From the NCBI RefSeq assembly GCF_052857255.1, contig NW_027526484.1:2577501-2641500 (forward strand): a stretch of DNA of 64,000 nucleotides, read 5' to 3'. Below, in pieces: positions 19,591 through 30,400 of this stretch. The position numbers were made by a program, and so were the translations under genes. This stretch comes from Amblyomma americanum (Eukaryota; Arthropoda; Arachnida; Ixodida; Ixodidae). The first letter of the stretch is position 1; every line of letters starts with the position of its first letter. The notes under the pieces are model-generated. The model worked only from the letters and a program-made list of their open reading frames with translations, was not told the origin of the DNA and made no database searches.

Positions 19591-20627
19591 GACATCTGCT
19601 GGACATCTGGGTGTCTCGCCTGCGTCGTCGCTTCTTTTGGCCCCGTCTCTACCAGTCCGTCCGCCGCTATGTTCGTGCCTGCGACCAGTGCCAACACCGG
19701 AAACGTCCCGCCATGCTCTCCGCAGGTTTGCTCCAGCCTGTTGATGTGCCCCCTGAGCCATTCTATCGTGTTGGCTTGGATCTTTTGGGCCCGTTTCCAA
19801 AGTCCACCTCCGGAAACAAATGGATTGCCGTTGCGACAGATTATGCTACTCGCTATGCCATCACGCGGGCCCTCCCCACCAGTACTGCTACCGACGTGGC
19901 CGATTTTCTCCTCTACGACCTTATCCTCCGTCATGGTGCACCCCGCCAACTTCTCACCGACCGCGGCCGTTGCTTTCTCTCTAAAGTTGTCGACGACATT
20001 CTCCGTTCCTGCTCAACAAAACATAAGCTGACCACCGCCTATCATCCCCAAACCAACGGTCTTACAGAGCGCCTCAACCAAGCTCTCACGGATATGCTCG
20101 CAATGTACGTTTCCCCGGACCATCGGGACTGGGACATTGCCCTTCCATACATGACCTTCGCCTACAATTCTTCTCGTCATGACACTGCCGGTTACTCCCC
20201 ATTCTATCTGTTGTACGGTCGTGAACCCCAATTACCTTTGGACACGCTGCTTCCGACATTTCCTTCCCCGCCATCTGAATATGCCCAAGACGCTATTGCC
20301 CGCGCCGACCACGCCCGCCAGCTGGCTCGCTCCCGCCTACAAGCCTCGCAGGCCCCACAGCAGGACTACTACGACCGCCGCCACCGCATGGTAACTTTTT
20401 CCCCTGGAGCCCTCGTCTTGCTTTGGTCGCCCACACGCCGTGTCGGGCTTTGCGAAAAACTAATGTCCCGCTATGTTGGCCCATACCGTGTGCTCCGCCA
20501 GGTCACCGCCGTCACCTACGAGATTACCCCGGCCTTTCCGGAGACCACCTCCGGTGCATCTCAGAGTGACGTTGTCCACGTCTCTTGCCTCAAGCCCTAT
20601 GTGTCGCAATCCCTTGCTCCGCCCTAA
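19591..20627 (+). CDS. Gypsy copy 2 integrase
   Basis: Starts within the zinc domain (RLRRRFFWPRLYQSVRRYV then CDQCQHRK). The DDE core follows: VGLDLLGPFPK, LLTDRGRCFLS, HPQTNGLTERLNQ. The GPY module reads SRYVGPYRVLRQVTAVTYEI and the tail ends VSCLKPYVSQSLAPP, with stop at 20625-20627. The 3' LTR follows after 37 bp, including a CCGGGGGCCA purine-rich tract. The frame is intact but probably has no own start after the deletion. Confidence 0.9.
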
Positions 20628-20664
20628 TTTCCGCCGAGACGGTGTTTTTTGCTACCGGGGGCCA

Positions 20665-20824
20665 TGCAACGGATAGAAGAAGAGATGAATGAAGTCTCTC
20701 GGAGGCGCGCGTGCTCTGGGATTCTGTGCTCTGTGCCTGGTGCTCTGTGTGGGCCGCCCTGTGCTCTTGACCTGTGTGCTGTGCCCGGGCGTTCTCGCGT
20801 CGTTCCCTCCTGGACCACGTAACA
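20665..20824 (+). repeat. 3' LTR of gypsy copy 2
   Basis: 160 bp, six substitutions from the 5' LTR; ends GTAACA and is followed by the ATAT duplicate. Confidence 0.92.
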
Positions 20825-20828
20825 ATAT

Positions 20829-21882
20829 AAACTTTGTAACTCATACCCAGTGCTGTTGGTTTTTGATGTATCTGAGGAGCAATATTGGGAGTTGACTCGT
20901 TGCTCTTTCTTACTTGCCCTATCTCCTGCTCATCAGCACAGTGAATTGTGAAGCTTTTCATTCTGCCAGAGTTCTGGTGCTACAAACAGTGCACTGTGCA
21001 CAGCGCAGGCGTGGAATTTGGTGCTGGTACTACTGCCAGGTGTGCTGTCAGTTTTAACGCCGTTAAGGGCCCCGTGTCGCAGAAAAGCCGGTGTCGTCGC
21101 TGTCGGAGGCGTTGGCTGTGAGCGAAAATTTCCTCCTCTCTCTCCTCCTCCTCCTCACCATGTAGGCCACTGCCCCAACAGTTAGCTCGCGACGGCAGCC
21201 CCTCCCAATCGTTTCGTTCAGGCGCAGTGGGGCGGCACGCAGGAATCATGCAGTGAGCGGCGAACAACACAGCGCACATCCAAAGCGTGTTCATCACGAA
21301 GCTTGTGGCTTGCTGGCCGTTCATTCGGCGCAGAAGCTATGCTGGCACTTGTGGCATCAGGTTTGTCGAGAACTGTGTGCCGACCAACTACGACTGCAAC
21401 TTGAGTCCCGTACGTTTTGGCAAGGCACCTGGCAGCGCTTCTATGTGGTTTGCCGCTCCGCGCGTCCATTTCACTGTACGTAGCAGAGTAACCTAACTGG
21501 CAAGGCTTCGCGCCGAACGGGCAATGGTGTTCCATGGACTCCCTGGCAGTGCTGCAACATGCTGTCGCATTCCACTCTGAAAGGTGAAGCTTAAGCGTCC
21601 TCCAATTTTTTTTCGCTTGTATGGTGGTTTTACCACTCGCCGTAGCTATGCCTGCTAGAAGGTGAGAGTGGGTGGATGTTTTTTTTTTTTCTGCCAGCGC
21701 TTGTGATGCCTTCTATTCATTACATTTGACATTGCATGTTGAATCCATCTGCCACTCACACACAGGTTCATGCACTGTTATTCGGAGGCCTGTTGTGTGC
21801 AGCATCCTAGAAGGGAGCATGGCATTTGGCAAGGGCCAAATGACACTGTATGCACCATAATTTGCTGTTTCATATGTTGCAG
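20829..21882. other. Intron, no gene seen
   Basis: GC content rises around 21050-21560 without a supported exon. The 3' end has the acceptor ATATGTTGCAG leading into exon c. Confidence 0.45.
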
Positions 21883-21966
21883 GACCCCTTTGGGAAGAGT
21901 CTAAGAAGTTTCCGAAGGGGTTAGATCCCCTGCTGGAGCAAATGGCCGACTGCCTGGCTCATTGTG
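21883..21966 (+). CDS. Exon c of the helical-repeat protein gene
   Basis: An 84-bp exon (28 codons) between acceptor TTGCAG and donor TGTG/GTGAGT, again phase 1 to phase 1. It encodes PLWEESKKFPKGLDPLLEQM and ADCLAHC. Reading from exon b gives LIRLLG-PLWEESKK without interruption. Intron b-c is about 10.6 kb because of the repeats and gypsy copy 2. The following exon was not found with confidence; 23086-23200 has an open stretch (VLKKQAASILIHADSGTFI) after an AAAG, but its phase does not fit directly. Confidence 0.75.
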
Positions 21967-23760
21967 GTGAGTTTGGCACATGCTTTTGTTAGAGGTCGGT
22001 CAGTGGCAATCCGCAAAGTTAGGGTGGACTTCGATCGTTGAGCACCACTTACATTTGGTGGCAGGGCTCACTTGTTTCAGTGCAATGACAGCAGCAGGAG
22101 GCAGCACTCTTGTTCCCTTGCCTTGCTAGTCTCAAGAAAGTTTTTTTTTGCTGTTAATATCTTTTCAGGTGAATATCCTAACTGGTCCCATCTGGTTCAT
22201 GGAACAATTCCCATTTGGGACGATATGGAACCAATTGGTTCCCACTGATCCCAGCTGGGAATTTTCTATAAACAAGTTGATATTAGTTAGGATCCTCACA
22301 AGTGGGTTGTCTCGCACCAGATTTGCTTTCGCAAGAGATGTACCTACAACTGACTGGCTGGAACTCCAGCTGCGACATTAATTTTCATGCCAGGCCAGAT
22401 TTCACTTAGATTGCCCTACATTGACGTGCCCTTCGCTGCAGCATGTATTGACCCACTGTCACTCATGCAGGTTCACCGCTTCGTGGTGCAATCATCGAGG
22501 CATTCAAAAGGCTTCCCGGATTCCAAAAGAGCCGCTGGCCAGCTGAACTTTCCTACTGGTTTTTGCATTGGAACAGGTCATGACGTGCTGCCATCATCTC
22601 TACAGGGGACAGGCTTCCTAGTGAAGGTGAACACTGACTCCACCTTTTGCACTGCTGTTTTGATGGTGCTTGCTGGGTTTGAACTGACCATGATTGATCG
22701 CCTTAGCTTGAGATGATACAGATGGCCTGGCATATTCCCTGGTCATGGTCCATGTAACGTGTTAAATGGTTGCACGTTTAATGTTAACGGTCATTGCAGA
22801 AATGGACCTGGGTGGGACGCGTATAATGTGGCAAACAGGTAACAATGCTATTTTGCAGTAACAAGGAAAGTAAGGCCAGACCAGATGGTGACACCTTGGT
22901 GTGTTAAACTTTGCAGTCTGCTGGCTGCTGGGCTGCTTCGCCTAGAGCGGGTATACAGTTTATGATAAGGCTAAGTGGAACACAGCGGGCTATTTTTGTT
23001 AGAAGAAAGTTGAGGTGCCTTAATATTTTTTTTCTTGCATCTCCTTTGTGTGGTTTAATACTGTTTTTTCATTCTCTTTTAAAGTGTGCTGAAAAAACAG
23101 GCTGCCTCCATTCTTATTCATGCTGACAGCGGCACCTTCATCAGCAATGTGGTGGCTGGCATGATATGGTTGATATATGATATGGTATCAGCACTATAGA
23201 TATCACCAGTTGCATTTTATTGATAGTTTTAATTTTAAGAGGACTTTAGCGCTTTAAAATATACAGTTTTAAGAAAACCTGTTCCCCTCAGTTAATGTCG
23301 TAATGCCCTCGGCAGTGGGCAGTCATCGTCGTGTCTCTAATGCCAAGTTTTGCAGACATACCTACTACTTGCAAAGGGAAAGCAAAGTTCTTTGTAAAAA
23401 AATTTCGTTTTAAATTGTTTTATCTTACAGGCGGGTGTGTGTTTATCTCGGTAGCTACCAAAAGAAAATATGGAAATATGGAAAATATAGCGATCAGGTA
23501 ATGACTTCGCTGAAAGTGCTGTCTTGCTGTTGCTGCTGCTGAGGATCTGTCCTCTGCTGTAGTTGAAGTGCCTGCCTCGGCTCCTCCTGCAGGGGTGCCT
23601 GCTGTCTTTCGGCAACAGTCTATTGGCAGCAGTCTCCACAACCCACACATACTGGGTCCACTGGTACCGGGCCACATGAGGCTCCAGGTCGGCCCCATGC
23701 TGTCCAGGCAGGAAGAGCCCGGGCTCGTATGATTCAGCCATGTTTAAGCTGTCCTCAGTT
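21967..23760. other. Probable intron or 3' region, little supported
   Basis: Contains a possible short inverted-repeat element near 22172-22300 (ATCCTAACT at the left, AGTTAGGAT at the right, with GGGAACCAATTGG-like internal symmetry). There is also an open minus-strand stretch at 23550-23741 starting MAESYEPGLFLPGQHGADLE in good initiation context but with no recognisable family or donor. Neither is secure. Confidence 0.3.
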
Positions 23761-23779
23761 CTGTGACAGCTGATTGTGC

Positions 23780-24540
23780 TGTGCGTTTTTGTTTATTTTT
23801 ATGCATAAAGCTTTGCTATTTTTGTTTGTTCTGTTGTACACTAAGATTTGTACATGTATTTTGAACTGCACTCACAGCTAAGTGGGCAGCATATGAGCTA
23901 GTCATTGACATTGTTCTTTGTTGTGCATTTTTGTGTGTTTTTGTTTCTTGCATTGTACACTTTTGTTTCTTGCATTGTATATTAAAGTTTGTGTCCACAT
24001 CTTAACAAATTTTAACTACATTAAAGGTCACAATGTGCTCAGCACTGATCGTTCTTATAATTTGTATCACAATGTGCTGAGCACTGAGATTGTTCCTATT
24101 ATCATACACATTCGTTCATTTATATTTATCGCATTGTACACTAAAGTTTGTGGGCACTTTTTAAACTGCATTGAAAATCACGCAATAAATTTTGCTCAGC
24201 ATATAAGCTAGTCACTGAAAATCGTTCCTGATTAGTTCCTTGTTGCGCATTTTTGTTCATTTATAGTTGTACATGTTTATTTATTTCACTGTACACTAAA
24301 GTTTGTGTACACATATTAAAGTTCATGTATTGATAACAGAGGTTCTTAGCACTTGAGAGAGTCAAATTCTTCTTAATTTGTTTCTTGTTGTCTGTTTTTG
24401 TTTATTTGTTGTACACATTTTCATGTTTCTTTGTGTACACATTTTAAACAGCAATAAAGATCTCTGAAGTGCTCAACATTTAATGCAGTCACTAAAGTTG
24501 TTCTTAATTTGTTCCTTATTCGCAAAATGTGATCAACCCT
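23780..24540. repeat. Degenerate AT-rich tandem array
   Basis: About five diverged units of 120-180 bp. The marker TTGTACAC recurs near 23833, 23951, 24134, 24290 and 24412. It is usually followed by TAAAGTTTGTG, TTTAAACTGCA-like, GTGCTCAGCA, TAGTCACTGAAA and GTTCTTAATTTGTTCCTTGTTGCGCATTTTTG-type blocks. No coding potential. Confidence 0.7.
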
Positions 24541-27436
24541 TTTCTCTGCATTACCCTAGCAAAGTAATCAAGTTTTTAAGTATCAATGCGATAGAGACTG
24601 TCACAATTCAAAACTTAGACTAGCGGATGCCTTCGGTAGCTGAGGCTGAGCAAAGAATTAATGCTTCCCGATAAGTCAAGATGCACCGATTTTACATTAC
24701 ATTTACATTTACAACATGTAAAAGTAAATGTATTTATATGTGGCAGTATGCTTGTGCAGAAATATTTAAAGCTACCTGGTCACAATTTTTAAGCAGATCA
24801 AGCTATAGACTTTTTACTGTGGGTGCTAAAAATTAGCTCCATTCAGTGTCACAGTACTGAGAAGGCGGCCAGGCTTGCTGTAGTCTCGTATTTGCTGTTT
24901 TTCAGCAGATTTGGCTGCATTCGTTTGTGTCACTTAATGTGCTGTCCATTGCAGTGCCTCAGGGCCCTGTTCTGGCCTTAAGCTGGGCCACTTGGTTCAG
25001 TACGACCTGAAGTGTACCAAGGTGTATTCAGTGCATCATTTAAAAGCAGTACTTGCTTACTGTGAATTAAGCAGAGAGGCCAACTAAAGGCAAGGGTTCC
25101 TTTCAATATCCACTTCTGTGTAGTGTTGCCTGTTGTAGTGAATGTTAAGGTCATAAAATACTAGACATGTGCTGGCTGCCGCTGCCATGTTCCTGGTTGT
25201 GTTGAGTGCAACTGTGGAGGTCCTAAAATAGAGGCCAGAACAGTCCAAGTAAGATTAGACACAGTATTAAGTATGTGAAGTCAAGCTCGAGGGGCACAAC
25301 AGATGAAAAACTCACTCAGAACAAGCCTGCAGGCCTAATAAGAGCTGCATGGGATTTAAAACTGGCCCTCCCATTATTTCTATTTTATTGTCCCATCTCT
25401 CCCTCCCCTCATTATTTCTGCTAACTTTTTTTTGCTATCAATCATCGAGACATTAATTTTTAAGAGTCCCCTTAGGTCTTACTGTTGGCATTGTGTTGCG
25501 TTGAAACCAGTATAACCATCCATGCTAAGTGGATTTCAAGTTGGTGTCAGGGATGGCTTTCTTCCTTGGGTGCCTTATGTGGCACAGTGGTCAATACACG
25601 CCAGCCTTATAATGCAGTTAACAAAGTTGGCTGAGCCGGTTTTGTCAAGAACTCGAGGGTATCTGTCTAAAATATTTTAATGTGTCAGCTATCACTTGTC
25701 ATTTATTTAAACACAAGTGAGGCCAGGCGTCCAAATTGGATATTGCTGCACTGTGGCGGTAATGTGTACAGGTTGTTTCCATGCTGCATTAAGCAGGTAG
25801 ACCAGTAATTCGATTGTGGTAATCATCGAGCCTTTCGAGCATTTTGTGCCTCAGTGTAGAAGACCAGCAATGGCTTTGTGTGTTGCTCCCAACACAGAAT
25901 TGAGAGCAGTGTTGTGTGCAGTTCACTCCTGGTCGTTCCTTGTGTGCCCAATTTGCACACATGCCAGTTTGCATCAGGCTACCCAGTGTCACTGGATGGA
26001 CAACTCTATTCACGACTCTGGACGAGGTCTATGTGCCCATATGCTATGCCTAGATATGCTTCCCTAGCCGAGGCAACATGGCATATTTCACATCATGGCA
26101 ACCCAGCACTCCTATATGGTGAATCCTTCCAAGGCGCTTGCTGTACGACCAAGCGTGAACACGAGCATGTCCACTGTGCCACAAGTTTGATGTTCCAGTT
26201 CCTCACTCTAAGTCTAGAGTAGGTCATTCCGGAATCTAAACAGACTGCACCTTGCCAACCGAAATAAATTCTTAGCCACTTAATAGAATTCCACATGTGC
26301 TATTGGAAACTAAAGTCTGTGGAAGTACCAGCATCATCCAAGCTCTCAGCATGTCACCCAACCTGGCAGCTTGGAACTCATCGAATGTGACCATGCAGGG
26401 CATATTTGTCACACATGCATAGGGGTGGCTTTTTCTGCGCTCATGAGTTTGGGACGAGAAGAGGCTCTCGAGCTGAAGAGAGACACTGGCATGCCTCCAG
26501 GCATGCGCCTCTGTTCTGATAAGGTGCTGCGTAAACACTAGATTCAGATAACACATTTCTTTCTGTGGATTCTATTAGTGACACACCGCTGTGCTGCTTC
26601 TTACATAGGCCAAGGGAATGGAAGACCGCTGTGCAGACACCTTCACATAACCACCCCGCCAGCACGAAATGATCCGCAGTCTTGACAGCTGATTAGCAAG
26701 CTACCAGTTGATGCCCAACCTGGAGGCTTTAGTCCACTATAATTACATGCAGGCAACAAAATGCGTACGAGGAGAACCACCCAGAAGAGTGTGTATAGAA
26801 GTGCAAGGATGCATTTTTGGTCAGTTGTGCTCAGCAAAGCTACAGAGGTGAAATTTCCATACAAACACTAGACACAGCATTAACAGACAACTCCCAGTTG
26901 CTTTTTATAGTTTCGTAAAAGACATTCAGTTGTACAAAGTAAAGCGTTGTATTATAAAAACAAGGCTTGCACGTGAGGCACTTAATTTCATTATGCGACA
27001 CAGTAACTTATTAGGTGCCGGTTATTTTCGCACACATGTTAGGCTCTTTCTCAATTCAGTTGTCGCACAAGTAAAGGTTTAAGCTTATATGCATGTGATC
27101 TGTGGCAAAATAAAAACATTGCACAGCAACACTGACAACACACATATTCTGACTTAACAGAATGGTGGTGCCTCTGGTGTGTGACGATAGCTAATTTTAG
27201 AGGAGTTCCTCTGCTACGATAGCTGCTGCTTCAATATTCCTGCAGGTTTTGTCAATTTTATCACACCTCAAACAAAGAACAAGCCAGGCCAGACTTAAAC
27301 AAATGGGTACGAAGGATTGCACACAAATCTCTTACTGCGAGCATTCCGCTGCACTGCAATCTAAGAATTTTACAATTATAAAAGACGCCCTCGCATCGCC
27401 ACAGACAACTCGACCCCGAGTCAGCTCCAGCAAACA
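24541..27436. other. Intergenic, no gene seen
   Basis: AT-rich DNA between the satellite-like array and EPG5. The right part (about 26.9-27.4 kb) is expected to include the EPG5 3' UTR. No clear minus-strand AATAAA was found close to the stop codon. Confidence 0.45.
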
Positions 27437-30400
27437 TTACACAGTGCCAAAGAAGAGGACCCTTAGGTAAGCCTTTTCACAGTAGAAAAAATTCACAAGT
27501 GTTTGAATCATGTGCAGGCTGTCTCCAAGAGTGAGACTAGTGTCTTGCACAATGTTCAGGGCTTCTTGGATCTCTTGCAGCAGGGGCTGGTATGCTTTGG
27601 TGGCCTGTAGGACCTGAAGTCGTGAGAGCATCTGGTTGGCCACAGCTGCATTGTCAGTGAGCCGCGCAGCCACAAAAGCAGCCACGACACGGCAGCAGAA
27701 CCTGAACTGCACAGAAACCGTTGAGCGGCGGCCCATGCCCAGAGCTCCGAGCAAGCCACCTGTGTCACGGTCTTCACCCAGGACACCCAACGTCGCGCAG
27801 AAGTTTCCCAGGAGGCGAGCTACCACTTGTGGGCTGCCACCAAAGTCAAGCTGACGGAGGCTCAGGGTCAGCAACTTGGACCAGAGCAGCAGCAGCTTGG
27901 GTTCGGACTCGCCACCAGCTCGGCCCTGGGAAACCCAGTCGGCCAGCTGGTCCAGCAGAGCACGTTCGTCTTCAGGAGAGCGGCACTGCGGCAAACAGTG
28001 CATCAGATAGCACATTTGGGTCAGATGCGCACCCTGCATAGCACACTGCTCCCGGAAGTCGGCCACTGTCAGCTCGGGAACCCGGAAAGCGGCTGCCGCC
28101 TGCGCCCAGCCACCGTCGGCCGCAGTGTTTTCTTCGAAAAACGCAGCGAGGCAGGCTTCCGTCACGCAAACAAGGTGTTGCACTGACGCGATATTGGTGC
28201 AGGCTGCTGCCAGCACAGCCAGCAGGACTGGATGTCCCGGACGTTCGTCGAGCCAGGGTAGCAGGCCTCCGAGCAGTGCCTGCTCTTGCGCGCTGCCCTT
28301 GCGGCCACTGTCCAGGAGAGAGAGGGCGCGCCCCAGAACAGGCACAGAACCCTGCACCATTTGACACTGGTCGAGCAGCTGCGGCAGGAGCATGGTCACG
28401 TCCTGAACTTCGGCAGCTTCCAGGGCCGGGCCATACAGTCCAACGAGCGTGGTCACAAACGAAAGCTGCTTGTTTGGGTCTCTCTTGGTTCCGGGTGACA
28501 TGCACGACAGGGTGGCCACAAAGTCCAGCATTGTCTTGTCTGTTCCGGGGCTTGCTTTCAGAAGCTGGCGCACATCACAGTTGCAGGCAAGCTTCTTTTG
28601 GACAAGGCTGACCAGTTCCACAGGCAGCATGCCCCACTCGTGCTCGTGCAGTGGGCCAACAGTGGTGGCCACAAATGCAGACATGTTTTGGTGCCATGCA
28701 AGGCTGACAACCAGTTCAGCAAAACATGAGTGGTACTCCACTACACATTCAGCTGCCAGCTGCAGGGTTTCGTCCAGTCGTTCCTTCCACTGCACTTGCG
28801 TAAACACGTTGACCAGGAAATCCAAGTGGCCAGAATACTTTGCTTCCAAAAGCTTGCAAGCCAGCCTCATGTCATCTGTGGAGGGACAAAACTGTGACCA
28901 AGGCAATGTGGCAAATGCAGTTTGCACAGCAGTGGTAATGTATTCTGGCGGGTTGGTCCACACATACTTGATGAAATAGTGCTGCCAAGCAAGAGACAGG
29001 ACATTCACATTCCAGGCATCTTGGCAGCAGCGATGAAAGAAGGCCAGTACAGTAACAAGTGAGTCTGCCATGCAGCTAGCATCTTTTGTGTCTCCAGGGA
29101 GCCACGGCAGGCACATACTCTTGCCGTCGGTTAGTTCCAGCCAGGGTCCATAGAGCCGCAGCACAATGTTTACAGCCTCTTGCAAGTTGGCACTAGGAGC
29201 TTTGAGCTTTTCCCAAATGTAGCAGTGTGCGATGACACTGAAGAAACGGGGTAGCACTGGAAGAAACGGCCTCACTCGACCATACAAGCCACTCTTTGCT
29301 GTGGAGGCGTCAGATTTTCTTAGGCCGGTGAAGTGGTCTGCTGTAGTGTCTATACTTCCCCCAGCTTCAGCCAATGTCAACAGGCACTGATGTTTTGCAT
29401 ACTCCTCATCGTAAGTCTTCACTACCTTGTCAGGCATGCAGTAACCCAGTGCTTGCAGAAACACGCCCCAGGTGGTCACGGCAATGGAGCAGGATTCTGT
29501 GCCTCTGAGCAGCATGGCAAGGACGAACGCGTAGTGCTCAGGAAAGTGGAACTGCAGCAAGCTGTAGAGATGAAGGTGGAATACCTCGACCAGTGGCAAC
29601 AAGGGTGCTTGCGGACTGATGCCACACTTGCAAAGTGCCTTCTCCACGGCCACTAGCAGCTGCTGTCGCACAGCCTTGCTGGGCTCGTGGCTGATCAGCC
29701 AGCCAGGGAGATCAAACTTGGAGAGCATCACAAACACAGCATTGTAGAGGCTTGGAATGATGCAGGAGCTTACGGACTGGTACATGAGGGCATACTGTTC
29801 TTCATTTGCTGCTCCTGGACTGAAGAAAGGAGCCGCATGGCCTACCATGCTCGGGTCGTTGAGAATCGCTTGCAGCACAGGCAGGCACTGATCAGCCCTG
29901 TTGGCCACAAACTCTTCTCCCACCATGTCCAAGCAGAGGGTCACAAACTGTCTTGTAGGAAGGTATTGCACCATCTCCTTGTGCAGAAACCCGACCACAT
30001 CAAAGAAGACTTCACTGCCCAGCTTCTGCAGTGCCTCCTTCGTGCCTGGGGTGGCCTGACGGTGCCGCTGAACCAGCTGAGTGAGGCAGGCCTCCAGCTG
30101 CACTTGTGCGCAGAAACTGGCATGTGGTGGAGCACGCTGCAGCTCTGTCAGAGTGGCGATCCACTCGGTCCTGTTCTTCTCTATCTTGTGCGAAATGTCG
30201 GGGGCCTCTCTTGCTTCGTAGTACTGCAGCCTCAGGTGTAGCGGGCCTTTGCACTCCTCACGGTAGTCACAGGGCACGGACAGGTGCACAAACGCAGCAA
30301 CGTTGTCATAGAGAATGGGTAACAGTTCCTCCCGGCAAATGTGATCCAAGCAGGTCAGTTTGTCCAGCCGGCCAACGACTGTGCTCGCCTCACCTACTAG

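Larger units (their letters stand above)
16633..20824 (+). mobile_element. Ty3/gypsy element (copy 2), RNase H deleted
   Basis: Plus-strand 4.2-kb element with 160-bp LTRs (16633-16792 and 20665-20824) that differ at 6 positions as read by eye (about 4%). It is flanked by ATAT at 16629-16632 and 20825-20828. CTTTGGTGGAGGTGC follows the 5' LTR. Gag and pol are present, but the RNase H domain and the pol parts around it are missing at a junction near 19590-19610. Gag also has a premature TGA at 17964-17966. Older and defective compared with copy 1, and its protein sequence is a different subfamily. Confidence 0.93.

Noticed and set aside
9615..21966. Identity of the helical-repeat exons as MMS22L or another named HEAT protein
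   Set aside because: Considered, but remembered sequence features do not align convincingly; left unnamed.
22172..22300. MITE with ATCCTAACT terminal inverted repeats
   Set aside because: Only 9 bp of terminal symmetry and no visible target duplication; insufficient to call a transposon.
23550..23741. Minus-strand open stretch beginning MAESYEPGLFLPGQHG
   Set aside because: Good initiation context and protein-like composition, but no recognisable family, no donor, and frame decay beyond about 70 codons; noted in the region description only.
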